DNA from: Betaproteobacteria bacterium HGW-Betaproteobacteria-8
Lineage (GTDB): Bacteria; Pseudomonadota; Gammaproteobacteria; Burkholderiales; Methylophilaceae
Reading direction: 5' to 3'
NCBI GenBank assembly: GCA_002842135.1
Contig: PHCD01000091.1
Coordinates: 1 to 6,132 of the forward strand
Length of the DNA: 6,132 nucleotides
Shown: one piece after another, positions 1 through 5,840 of the stretch
Layout of the letters: every line of letters begins with the position of its first letter
Numbering within the stretch: the first letter of the stretch is position 1
Translations under genes and position numbers: made by a program
Notes under the pieces: model-generated
What the model saw: only the letters and a program-made list of their open reading frames with translations
What the model was told of the DNA's origin: nothing
Databases searched by the model: none

Positions 1-1394
1 GCTGCAGTCCTTTCCGGCTTTGACAGTATTTTCCTGAAAGATGAAGTCAGCGCCCACCAGCGGCAGTCGTTGGCGCGTTCATAGAGATTCCGGTCCATGA
101 TGTCCACCGCCAGGAAGGCGAAAAACCTGGAACTCTCGAGCATGATGGAAACCACGGTCTGGTAGAGGTCGGAAACGGTTTCTTCGATCACATTCTGGGT
201 TTTGAAGCCGGTATTGCTGATTTCCCACAGCAGAACCTTGGAAAAGCTGTTTTGCTGCGAGCCGGCGTTGCGGGATTGCCAGATATTGCCATTCCATACG
301 GATTGGTTCAATTTGCTCTGGATCATTGCCGCCTTTTTGGGAATAGTGAGCAGGCTCTGCGAGAACAACAGCGGGCTACGCATGACCTTGGCCAGCATGC
401 CGGGATTAATTCCGTTGATCAGTTCTTCGATGCAGTCGCCGAAAGCGTACTCCAGCGGAATCATGGCATGGCCCATCCAGCCCGGCCCCATGTAGCCCTG
501 ATAGCCCTTGGTGCGCTTTGTCACGGTCAGGTACTCGCGGCCGGCGAACCGGGTCATTTTCCAGTCTTCATCGTCCCCGGTGATCTCAAGTTTAGCGCCG
601 AGCGGGACCTGATACTGATCGCTGGTCGCGATGACTTTAGCGTCCTTGTCCAGCATGATGCCGACAGCCCAGTCGTTTTCAGCGATCAGGTCCTTGAACA
701 CCCCTTCCATTTCATTTTCGAAGCGGAAGCAAAGGCAGAGTATTCCCAATACGTTTTTATTGTCGGGTGAGGTGACTTTATAGGCATAAACCAGGCTTTT
801 GTCCTGATTCGGCAGTAGGTCGGTTTTCCGATATATTTCCACGTAAGCCTGCGAGGTGCTGAAGGCCTCGTCTATCAATTCATCCGTTGAGTGCTCGACA
901 GGGTTGTGTTCGTCGAGCTGGACCAGCACCCGCCCCTGAGGATCCAGCAGGATTATGTTGGAATAGACTGAGTATTTCTTTACGTATTCGCGAAAACGGG
1001 CCCTGAGATCATTTGCATCCTTATCGGAAGCTTCGCCTTTTAGTTCGTTTGCCAGGAACAGGCGTATATCGTCATCGGTCGCCAGAAAGCCGATGTCGGC
1101 AGTTCGCTCGAAAAGATTGCGGATGACGATATCGACAATCACCTGGGCTTTGGCAGTGAGTCCCGTTACGGTTTTATTCAGGGTTTCCTTGGACAGGTTG
1201 CTTAGCACGTCATTGGTTAGCTGGCCGAATGCCGTCCGGGTTTCGGTCATATCGGTGCCGGTGCCCGATAATTGTGCAAGCAGGGAAAGATTGTCCCAGA
1301 CGGATTGCAGCTGATAAATCGACTCGCGATAACGGTTAAGCCCCGACATATGCTTGTCCATGCGGTCTTGTATGTTGTTATTGGTTGTTGACAT
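1..1394 (-). CDS. Soluble Cache-type sensory/chemotaxis-like protein, N-terminal part (C-terminus beyond window)
   Basis: An uninterrupted minus-strand frame runs from ATG at 1394-1392 to the left edge, giving 464 complete codons and no stop. The ATG is preceded by GAGAGGA (1402-1408) at 7 bases, a strong ribosome binding site. The N-terminus has no signal peptide or membrane helix, so the protein appears cytoplasmic. Residues about 60-115 are helical. Residues about 142-320 look like a Cache/PAS-like ligand-binding fold: 'YSNIILLDPQGRVLVQLD' at 144-161, then a second strand-rich half at 242-300. A motif is duplicated: 'NLFERTADIGFL' at 93-104 and 'NLYERANDCRWW' at 436-447. This implies two tandem sensor modules, with the second starting at about residue 400 and cut by the edge. 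Proteins of this style are, from memory, annotated as Cache-domain or CheW-linked chemotaxis proteins, but no output domain is visible here, so function is inference. It is divergent from pssA and unrelated to it in function. Confidence 0.8.
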   Translation of the reverse strand, partial: MSTTNNNIQDRMDKHMSGLNRYRESIYQLQSVWDNLSLLAQLSGTGTDMTETRTAFGQLTNDVLSNLSKETLNKTVTGLTAKAQVIVDIVIRNLFERTADIGFLATDDDIRLFLANELKGEASDKDANDLRARFREYVKKYSVYSNIILLDPQGRVLVQLDEHNPVEHSTDELIDEAFSTSQAYVEIYRKTDLLPNQDKSLVYAYKVTSPDNKNVLGILCLCFRFENEMEGVFKDLIAENDWAVGIMLDKDAKVIATSDQYQVPLGAKLEITGDDEDWKMTRFAGREYLTVTKRTKGYQGYMGPGWMGHAMIPLEYAFGDCIEELINGINPGMLAKVMRSPLLFSQSLLTIPKKAAMIQSKLNQSVWNGNIWQSRNAGSQQNSFSKVLLWEISNTGFKTQNVIEETVSDLYQTVVSIMLESSRFFAFLAVDIMDRNLYERANDCRWWALTSSFRKILSKPERTA

Positions 1395-1439
1395 GGTGAG
1401 GTCCTCTCGAAGCAAATTTGAATTATTTGAGTCAGGTGA

Positions 1440-1455
1440 TGCAACAATCATGCCG
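1440..1455 (-). promoter_or_regulatory. Candidate sigma-54 (RpoN) promoter of the Cache sensor gene
   Basis: On the minus strand the site reads CGGCATGATTGTTGCA. Against the sigma-54 consensus TGGCACG-N4-TTGCA it keeps the essential GG and GC exactly 10 bases apart and matches 10 of 12 defined positions, including all of TTGCA. The predicted start near 1429 would give a 5' UTR of about 35 bases that contains the GAGAGGA ribosome binding site. I saw no comparably good sigma-70 site upstream of this gene. Sigma-54 control is common for motility and chemotaxis genes, which fits the call, but the site is a sequence match only. Confidence 0.5.
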
Positions 1456-1551
1456 TGGTGCATTCATGAAAAATCATGGGCATTTGGCAACCGGCCAGGG
1501 CTGAAATCTGGCAGCTGACTTTGATGTGTTGGCCGAGCGGATAGCGCAGCC

Positions 1552-1579
1552 TTGAATTCGCCTGTCTTTGCTATACAAT
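1552..1579 (+). promoter_or_regulatory. Candidate sigma-70 promoter of pssA
   Basis: TTGAAT (1552-1557) and TACAAT (1574-1579) are separated by 16 bases, matching 4/6 and 5/6 of the sigma-70 consensus. The expected start near 1586 leaves a UTR of about 19 bases carrying AGGA (1592-1595), 9 bases before the pssA ATG. The divergent sensor gene upstream means pssA needs its own promoter here. Confidence 0.5.
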
Positions 1580-1604
1580 TGCCACTCGTTCAGGAATCAT
1601 TTCA

Positions 1605-2405
1605 ATGGCTGAAACCCCGCAACAAATTCGTCGCAGAAAAACTTTGGTAGATCCCAGCTTGCGTGAGCGCGGTATCTACCTGTTGCCCAATCTGTTTACC
1701 ACGGCGGCGCTGTTTGCCGGGTTCTATGCGATTGTGCAGGCGATGAATGGCAACTATGAGCATTCGGCCGCAGCGATTTTCATTGCCATGGTGCTGGACG
1801 GTCTGGATGGCCGTGTGGCCCGCCTGACCAATACGCAAAGTGCCTTTGGCGCCGAGTACGACAGCCTTTCGGATATGGTGTCCTTCGGTGTTGCGCCAGC
1901 ACTGGTAATCTATGTCTGGGCATTGAAGCCGCTCGGCAAGCTGGGCTGGATCGCAGCCTTTATCTACTGCGCCTGCGCTGCGCTGCGGCTGGCACGATTC
2001 AATACCAAGCTGGACAATGCAGACAAGCGTTATTTCCAGGGCTTGCCCAGCCCTGCCGCAGCGGCCTTGCTTGCTGGCCTGGTCTGGATCTCGTTCGATA
2101 ACAGGATTGCCGGTACCGGATTGTTGTTCGACCTGATCCATATGAAATGGCTGGCCTGGACCCTTACCGTATTTGCCGGCTTGTCCATGGTCAGCGACCT
2201 GAAGTTTTACAGCGGCAAGGATATCAACCTGCGCAGAAGCGTGCCGTTCATCGTCATTCTGCTGATCGTCCTGGTGATCGTGCTGATTTCATACAGCCCG
2301 CCCGTGATCCTGTTTATTGTCTCGCTGGTATATGCGCTTTCCGGCTATGCGATGTGGGTAAAAGTCCGGTTTCTGAAAGGCAAGGATTCTTCTCTATCGT
2401 CTTGA
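1605..2405 (+). CDS. pssA: CDP-diacylglycerol--serine O-phosphatidyltransferase (type II phosphatidylserine synthase)
   Basis: This 266-residue inner-membrane enzyme condenses CDP-diacylglycerol with L-serine to give phosphatidylserine and CMP, the committed step to phosphatidylethanolamine. The CDP-alcohol phosphotransferase signature is complete: D65, D68-G69, A72-R73, G82, D86 and D90, within 'DGLDGRVARL' and 'GAEYDSLSD'. These aspartates bind the metal ions and CDP. Hydrophobic segments lie at about 27-46, 53-65, 91-108, 113-130, 150-166, 175-192 and 212-252, the last long enough for two helices. It belongs to the integral-membrane (Bacillus-like) class, not the E. coli PLD-like class. 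The ATG is supported by AGGA at 1592-1595. Linkage to leuA is typical of betaproteobacteria, where psd and ilv genes often lie upstream. Here the upstream neighbour is instead a divergent sensor gene, and psd is not in the window. Confidence 0.95.
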   Translation: MAETPQQIRRRKTLVDPSLRERGIYLLPNLFTTAALFAGFYAIVQAMNGNYEHSAAAIFIAMVLDGLDGRVARLTNTQSAFGAEYDSLSDMVSFGVAPALVIYVWALKPLGKLGWIAAFIYCACAALRLARFNTKLDNADKRYFQGLPSPAAAALLAGLVWISFDNRIAGTGLLFDLIHMKWLAWTLTVFAGLSMVSDLKFYSGKDINLRRSVPFIVILLIVLVIVLISYSPPVILFIVSLVYALSGYAMWVKVRFLKGKDSSLSS

Positions 2406-2413
2406 TGGAAAAA
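2402..2413 (+). repeat. 12-base direct repeat, copy 1 (pssA stop)
   Basis: TTGATGGAAAAA overlaps the pssA stop codon (TGA 2403-2405). An identical copy lies 297 bases downstream, just before leuA. The A-run lowers its significance, but the copies sit precisely at the two ends of the intergenic region. Confidence 0.6.
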
Positions 2414-2429
2414 ACAAAGCTCCATGTGG

Positions 2430-2458
2430 TTGTCATCTGGCTATAAAAGCTTTATATT
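2430..2458 (+). promoter_or_regulatory. Strong candidate sigma-70 promoter for leuA
   Basis: TTGTCA (2430-2435) and TATATT (2453-2458) are exactly 17 bases apart, each matching 5 of 6 consensus bases. It is the best sigma-70 site I saw in the window. The predicted start falls at about 2465-2468, immediately at or before the ATG of the small leucine-rich ORF, so that ORF would be nearly leaderless. Confidence 0.6.
2442..2456. repeat. Inverted repeat overlapping the leuA -10 box
   Basis: TATAAAAGCTTTATA is a 6-base perfect inverted repeat around a 3-base centre. It lies in the spacer and -10 region of the predicted leuA promoter. It could be an operator, or simply AT-rich promoter DNA. No regulator family can be assigned from it. 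Confidence 0.35.
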
Positions 2459-2467
2459 CCGCTTACT

Positions 2468-2590
2468 ATGTTTGCTTACCAGAACATTTCAGTTTTTACC
2501 CCTATCGGCCACCAGATGGCTGAACATGCCGCACGCGTTCAAGATGCGCTGCGTCTGGCATCCCTGCTGCGCCCATTTCTGCTGCGCTAA
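2468..2590 (+). CDS. Putative 40-aa leucine-rich leader peptide upstream of leuA
   Basis: ATG at 2468 opens a 40-codon frame ending in TAA at 2588-2590. Its C-terminal 14 residues are ALRLASLLRPFLLR: six of the last 13 codons are leucine, all CTG, with the last pair two codons before the stop. Leucine-rich leader peptides with codons clustered near the end are the hallmark of attenuation of leucine genes, as in enterobacterial leuL, though this peptide has no similarity to leuL that I can see. The predicted promoter places the transcript start 0-3 bases from this ATG and there is no Shine-Dalgarno, so initiation would be leaderless. An internal ATG at 2513 would give a shorter 25-residue version, also without a clear ribosome binding site. 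Alternatives are a chance ORF or a gene remnant. The codon choice resembles the real genes around it. Confidence 0.4.
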   Translation: MFAYQNISVFTPIGHQMAEHAARVQDALRLASLLRPFLLR

Positions 2591-2598
2591 GCGCGCAG
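2564..2598 (+). promoter_or_regulatory. Possible alternative hairpins at the end of the leader ORF
   Basis: CTGCTGCGC occurs twice (2564-2572 and 2579-2587), 15 bases apart, encoding Leu-Leu-Arg each time. GCGCAG (2593-2598), just after the stop codon, can pair with CTGCGC of the second copy (2582-2587, loop of 5) or of the first (2567-2572). With one G-U pair it can also pair with CTGCGT at 2549-2554. Ribosome position on the leucine codons would decide which pairing forms. There is no T-tract, so this is not an intrinsic terminator. Confidence 0.35.
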
Positions 2599-2630
2599 AC
2601 TACATACCCCCCCCACTACCAGTTTTACCA
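2599..2630 (+). promoter_or_regulatory. C-rich, G-poor stretch; possible Rho-utilisation (rut) site
   Basis: These 32 bases contain 15 C and only one G, including C8 at 2607-2614, and start 8 bases after the stop codon of the leader ORF. Unstructured C-rich, G-poor RNA is what Rho binds. Its placement between a leucine-rich ORF and leuA suggests Rho-dependent attenuation. This is inference from composition and position. Confidence 0.35.
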
Positions 2631-2674
2631 ATGTTCGTCATCTGATGCAGAAGACGATAGAATTTATTGATACA

Positions 2675-2692
2675 GGCAAGCAGGCGCTTGTC
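2675..2692 (+). other. Hairpin in the leuA leader
   Basis: GGCAAGC (2675-2681) pairs with GCTTGTC (2686-2692) around the loop AGGC, giving seven pairs including one G-U. It ends about 20 bases before the leuA ATG and just upstream of its ribosome binding site. No T-tract follows, so it is not a terminator. It may shape access to the leuA start. Confidence 0.3.
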
Positions 2693-2698
2693 CTTAAA

Positions 2699-2710
2699 TT
2701 GATGGAAAAA
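2699..2710 (+). repeat. 12-base direct repeat, copy 2 (leuA ribosome binding site)
   Basis: This is the second copy of TTGATGGAAAAA, identical to the copy at the pssA stop. Here its TGGA supplies the likely Shine-Dalgarno for leuA, 6 bases before the ATG. Joining the two copies would give a compact pssA-leuA junction with stop, ribosome binding site and start within about 16 bases. Confidence 0.6.
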
Positions 2711-2712
2711 TC

Positions 2713-4251
2713 ATGAAAAAGAACGAATTAATCATTTTCGACACCACTTTGCGCGATGGCGAACAAAGCCCGGGCGCGGCCATGACCAAAGAAGAGAAGT
2801 TGCGCATTGCACGCCAGCTGGAAAAACTTGGTGTTAATGTGATTGAAGCGGGTTTTGCCGCCGCCAGTCCGGGTGACTTCGAATCGATCTACGCGATTGC
2901 CGAAGTGATCAAGAACTCTACGGTGTGCTCATTGGCACGTGCCAGCGAGAACGATGTGCGCCGTGCAGGCGAGGCTATCAAGCCGGCCGCCAAGGGGCGT
3001 ATCCATACTTTTATTGCCACCTCGCCCATCCACATGGAAAACAAGCTGCGCATGACGCCAGACCAGGTGGTCGAGCGAGCCGTGCAGGCAGTGAAATGGG
3101 CGCGGGAATATACCGACGATGTGGAATTTTCTGCAGAAGATGCCGTGCGCTCCGATATGGATTTCCTCGTGCGCGTGTTTGATGCTGTGATTCAGGCCGG
3201 TGCCAAGACCATCAACGTACCGGACACCGTAGGTTACTCGATTCCGGAACAATGGGGCGAGCGCATGCGGCAATTGATTGCACGCGTACCCAATTCCGAT
3301 AAGGTGGTGTGGTCTACCCACTGCCATAACGATTTGGGTATGGCGGTCGCCAACTCATTGGCAGCCGTCCTCGGTGGTGCGCGCCAGGTCGAATGCACGA
3401 TCAACGGTTTGGGTGAACGTGCGGGCAATGCCAGCCTTGAAGAGATCGTCATGGCGGTGCGCACACGCAAGGATATCTTCAAGCTCGAGACCAGCATCGA
3501 CACCACACAGATCGTGCCGACTTCCAAGCTTGTTTCCAGTATCACCGGCTACCCTGTGCAGCCGAACAAGGCAGTGGTGGGCGCCAATGCTTTCGCGCAC
3601 GAGTCCGGCATCCACCAGGATGGCGTGCTCAAGCATCGTGAGACCTACGAAATCATGCGTGCCGAAGATGTGGGTTGGGGTGCCAACAAGCTCACCTTGG
3701 GCAAGCTTTCCGGCCGCAATGCCTTCAGGTCACGCTTGAAGGAATTGGGCATCGAGCTGGAGAGTGAGGAATTGCTTAACGCAGCGTTCTCCAAGTTCAA
3801 GGATTTGGCCGACAAGAAATCGGAAATCTTCGACGAGGATTTACATGCCCTGGTGAGCGATGAGTTCATCAGCGACGCTTCCGAGACTTTCAAGCTGGTG
3901 TATTTGAATGTGTGTTCGCAAACCGGCGAAGTGCCGCACGCGAACATAACCATCTCCGAAAACGGCCAGGAGAAAAAAGCCGAAGCCGATGGCGGCGGAC
4001 CTGTTGATGCGACCTTCAAGGCGATTGAGTCCATCGTCAGTAGTGGCGCAGAATTGCAGTTGTATTCGGTCAACAATATCACCAGCGGCACCGATGCCCA
4101 GGGTGAGGTGACAGTGCGTTTTTCCAAGGGCGGTCGTATCGTCAATGGCCAGGGCGCGGATACCGATATTGTCGTCGCTTCAGCCAAGGCATATTTGAAT
4201 GGCCTGAACAAGTTGCACTCGAAGTCAGAACGCGCGCATCCGCAGGTGTAA
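2713..4251 (+). CDS. leuA: 2-isopropylmalate synthase
   Basis: This enzyme condenses acetyl-CoA with 2-oxoisovalerate to (2S)-2-isopropylmalate, the first committed step of leucine synthesis, in the cytoplasm. At 512 residues it is the usual length for the bacterial LeuA1 type. The TIM-barrel catalytic domain spans about 5-275. It carries the family signature LRDGEQSPG at 13-21 (R14 catalytic, D15 metal ligand), the metal-binding HCHND at 203-207 (H203, H205), and [14 protein letters not shown] starting at 231 (N239 as fourth ligand). The linker region has HESGIHQDG at 296-304. The C-terminal LeuA regulatory domain, about 388-500, carries GGGPVDA at 427-433, as expected for leucine feedback inhibition. 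The ATG is supported by TGGA at 2703-2706. It has its own promoter and a long leader, and appears to head an operon with the downstream transporter, whose start lies 3 bases after the leuA stop. Confidence 0.97.
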   Translation: MKKNELIIFDTTLRDGEQSPGAAMTKEEKLRIARQLEKLGVNVIEAGFAAASPGDFESIYAIAEVIKNSTVCSLARASENDVRRAGEAIKPAAKGRIHTFIATSPIHMENKLRMTPDQVVERAVQAVKWAREYTDDVEFSAEDAVRSDMDFLVRVFDAVIQAGAKTINVPDTVGYSIPEQWGERMRQLIARVPNSDKVVWSTHCHNDLGMAVANSLAAVLGGARQVECTINGLGERAGNASLEEIVMAVRTRKDIFKLETSIDTTQIVPTSKLVSSITGYPVQPNKAVVGANAFAHESGIHQDGVLKHRETYEIMRAEDVGWGANKLTLGKLSGRNAFRSRLKELGIELESEELLNAAFSKFKDLADKKSEIFDEDLHALVSDEFISDASETFKLVYLNVCSQTGEVPHANITISENGQEKKAEADGGGPVDATFKAIESIVSSGAELQLYSVNNITSGTDAQGEVTVRFSKGGRIVNGQGADTDIVVASAKAYLNGLNKLHSKSERAHPQV

Positions 4252-4254
4252 TGC

Positions 4255-5154
4255 GTGCCGCGGGTTCTATTAACTGGGGGCTATCTTAGCCAACGACTGC
4301 TGGTTGCGCTCGCCTTGCTGGCACTCTATTTCATATGGGGTGCCACCTATCTTGCGATGTTCTTTGCTATCGAGAGCTTTCCGCCATTCATGATGGCGGC
4401 GATACGTTTCAGTCTTGCCGGTGGCCTGTTGTATGTCTTTTTGCGCTGGCGCGGTTATCCTGCGCCCAGGCCGAAAGAATGGCTGGGTGCGCTGGTCGTT
4501 GGAGTGCTGCTGTTGTCGATCGGCAATGTCGCCGTCGCGGTTGCGCAAAAGACGGTATCGACCAGCGCCGCTGCCATGGCGATTGCGACCGTACCTTTAT
4601 GGATTGCCTTGTTCTCCGGGTTGTGGGGTGTGTCGCACAGCCGCCGGGAATGGCTGGGCATCATGCTCGGCATACTGGGTGCCATCGTACTGGCCAGTGG
4701 CGGAGCATTGCGTGCCAGCCCGGAAGGTGCGCTGCTGATTCTGCTGGCTGCCGTCAGTTGGGCCTTCGGTTCAGTTTGGGGCAAGCATCTGCCGATGCCC
4801 GATGGCGTCATGGGTAGCGCTGCGCAAATGGTGATGGGCGGTGCGGTGCTTATCGTGCTGAGCGTGTTGCAGGGGGAACCCTGGCCGGCCAGCATCAGCG
4901 AGAAGTCTTTGTGGGCCATGGTTTTTCTTATATTCTTTGGCTCCATTATTGCTTACAGTGCATACCAGTATTTGTTGAAAACCGTGCGCCCTGCGCTGGC
5001 CACCAGCAATACCTTTGTGAATCCTGTTGTTGCGATGTTCCTGGGTGTCTGGCTGGCGAACGAGGTTGTCGATGCGCAGGAGATGGTGGCATTGGTCATC
5101 ATCATTATCGGCGTGCTGCTGGTGATGCCATTCAGGGCCAAGCCTGAAGTTTAA
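4255..5154 (+). CDS. yedA: EamA/DMT-superfamily transporter, YedA-like
   Basis: This is a 299-residue inner-membrane protein with ten predicted helices, at about 15-37, 43-63, 76-95, 103-125, 132-150, 157-175, 186-206, 218-240, 250-270 and 277-292. That is two EamA repeats of five helices. Several blocks closely resemble E. coli YedA as I remember it: 'YFIWGATY' at 25-32, 'SWAFGSVWG' at 168-176, 'FGSIIAYSAY' at 228-237 and 'RPALATSNTFVNPVVA' at 245-260. The family exports metabolites, often amino acids or related compounds, by proton or gradient coupling, but the YedA substrate is not firmly known. The start is GTG at 4255, with AGGTG at 4244-4248 six bases upstream. The ATG at 4251, overlapping the leuA stop, is out of frame and ends after 12 codons. 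The 3-base gap to leuA suggests translational coupling, so a role in leucine or branched-chain keto acid efflux is conceivable but unproven. Confidence 0.9.
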   Translation: MPRVLLTGGYLSQRLLVALALLALYFIWGATYLAMFFAIESFPPFMMAAIRFSLAGGLLYVFLRWRGYPAPRPKEWLGALVVGVLLLSIGNVAVAVAQKTVSTSAAAMAIATVPLWIALFSGLWGVSHSRREWLGIMLGILGAIVLASGGALRASPEGALLILLAAVSWAFGSVWGKHLPMPDGVMGSAAQMVMGGAVLIVLSVLQGEPWPASISEKSLWAMVFLIFFGSIIAYSAYQYLLKTVRPALATSNTFVNPVVAMFLGVWLANEVVDAQEMVALVIIIIGVLLVMPFRAKPEV

Positions 5155-5171
5155 GTAGATTGGGGAATAGT

Positions 5172-5834
5172 TTGAATTTAGCGATATTTGATCTTGATAA
5201 TACCTTGCTGGCTGGCGACAGCGACTTTCAGTGGGGCCAGTTTTTAATCGAGGAAGGCCTGCTTAAGCGTGAAGAGCACGAGGCCAAAAACATTGAGTTC
5301 TACGAAGATTACAAGGCAGGCAGGCTGGATATCTATGCCTTTCTCAAATTCCAGCTGAAGCCCTTGTCTGACCATCCGCGTGCCAAGCTGGATCAATTCC
5401 TGCAGCAGTACATGGAGCGCAAGGTGCGGCCGATGATGACGGATAAGGCCAAGGCGCTGGTGAACCAGCACAAGGCCAATGGCGATCTCTTGATGATCAT
5501 CACGGCGACCAACAGTTTCGTGACCCGGCCGATTGCCACAGAGTTTGGTGTCGAGCACCTGATCGGCACCGACCCTGAGCAAATCAATGGTGAATTCACC
5601 GGTAATGTTTCCGGCTTGCCGAGTTTTCAGGAAGGTAAAGTGAAGCGCCTGCATGAATGGATGACAGCACGCGGAAAATCGCTCATGGATTTTGAAACCA
5701 CCTGGTTTTATAGCGACTCACACAACGATTTGCCGTTGATGAAGCAAGTGCAGAAGCCGGTAGCGGTTGATCCGGATGATGTGCTGCGTGCACATGCCGA
5801 ACAGCAGGGCTGGCCAATCATCAGTTTGAGGTAG
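5172..5834 (+). CDS. HAD-superfamily subfamily IB phosphatase (SerB/histidinol-phosphatase-like)
   Basis: This cytoplasmic phosphatase has all four HAD motifs. Numbering from the start chosen here, they are: motif I 'FDLDNTLL' with nucleophile D7 and acid/base D9, motif II 'IITATN' with T111, motif III lysine K156 in 'EGK', and motif IV 'YSDSHNDLP' with D182 and D186. The helical cap lies between motifs I and II, about 15-85. Close betaproteobacterial relatives are annotated either simply as HAD-IB hydrolase or as histidinol-phosphatase, so the substrate is uncertain. Start choice: TTG at 5172 has GGGGA (5162-5166) five bases upstream and yields the short N-terminus usual for relatives (220 residues). 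TTG at 5160 would add four residues but has no ribosome binding site. The gene lies 17 bases after the transporter on the same strand and probably shares its transcript. Confidence 0.9.
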   Translation: MNLAIFDLDNTLLAGDSDFQWGQFLIEEGLLKREEHEAKNIEFYEDYKAGRLDIYAFLKFQLKPLSDHPRAKLDQFLQQYMERKVRPMMTDKAKALVNQHKANGDLLMIITATNSFVTRPIATEFGVEHLIGTDPEQINGEFTGNVSGLPSFQEGKVKRLHEWMTARGKSLMDFETTWFYSDSHNDLPLMKQVQKPVAVDPDDVLRAHAEQQGWPIISLR

Positions 5835-5840
5835 TTGAGA

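Larger units (their letters stand above)
2406..2712 (+). other. 307-base pssA-leuA intergenic region with promoter and long leuA leader
   Basis: This gap holds, in order: a sigma-70-like promoter, a 40-codon leucine-rich small ORF, a small GC-rich hairpin at its stop codon, a C-rich G-poor stretch with an uninterrupted run of eight C (2607-2614), a second hairpin (2675-2692) and the leuA ribosome binding site. No intrinsic terminator is visible after pssA, so read-through from pssA into leuA remains possible. The predicted leuA leader is about 250 bases, long enough for attenuation-type control. Confidence 0.6.

Noticed and set aside
202..770. Plus-strand ORFs of 97 and 172 codons
   Set aside because: They lie antisense to the long open minus-strand sensor frame, which has a strong ribosome binding site and protein-like sequence. 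Their translations show no recognisable domain.
1247..1447. Minus-strand ORF of 66 codons reading across the start of the sensor gene
   Set aside because: It is in a different frame from the sensor and overlaps its ribosome binding site and first 48 codons. Its translation is not protein-like.
1602..2141. Minus-strand ORF of 179 codons
   Set aside because: It is an antisense shadow of pssA, whose catalytic motif is intact on the plus strand.
2582..2598. Intrinsic terminator or attenuator hairpin
   Set aside because: The stem is only 6 pairs and is followed by a C-rich stretch rather than a T-tract, so it does not meet the criteria for an intrinsic terminator.
2424..2645. Plus-strand ORF of 73 codons in the pssA-leuA gap
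   Set aside because: It starts upstream of the predicted transcript start, has no ribosome binding site, and has an unlikely composition rich in Cys, Pro and Trp. The 2468-2590 frame looks more like real coding sequence.
3645..4211. Minus-strand ORF of 188 codons
   Set aside because: It is antisense to the regulatory domain of leuA. The serine-rich, low-information translation is typical of a shadow frame.
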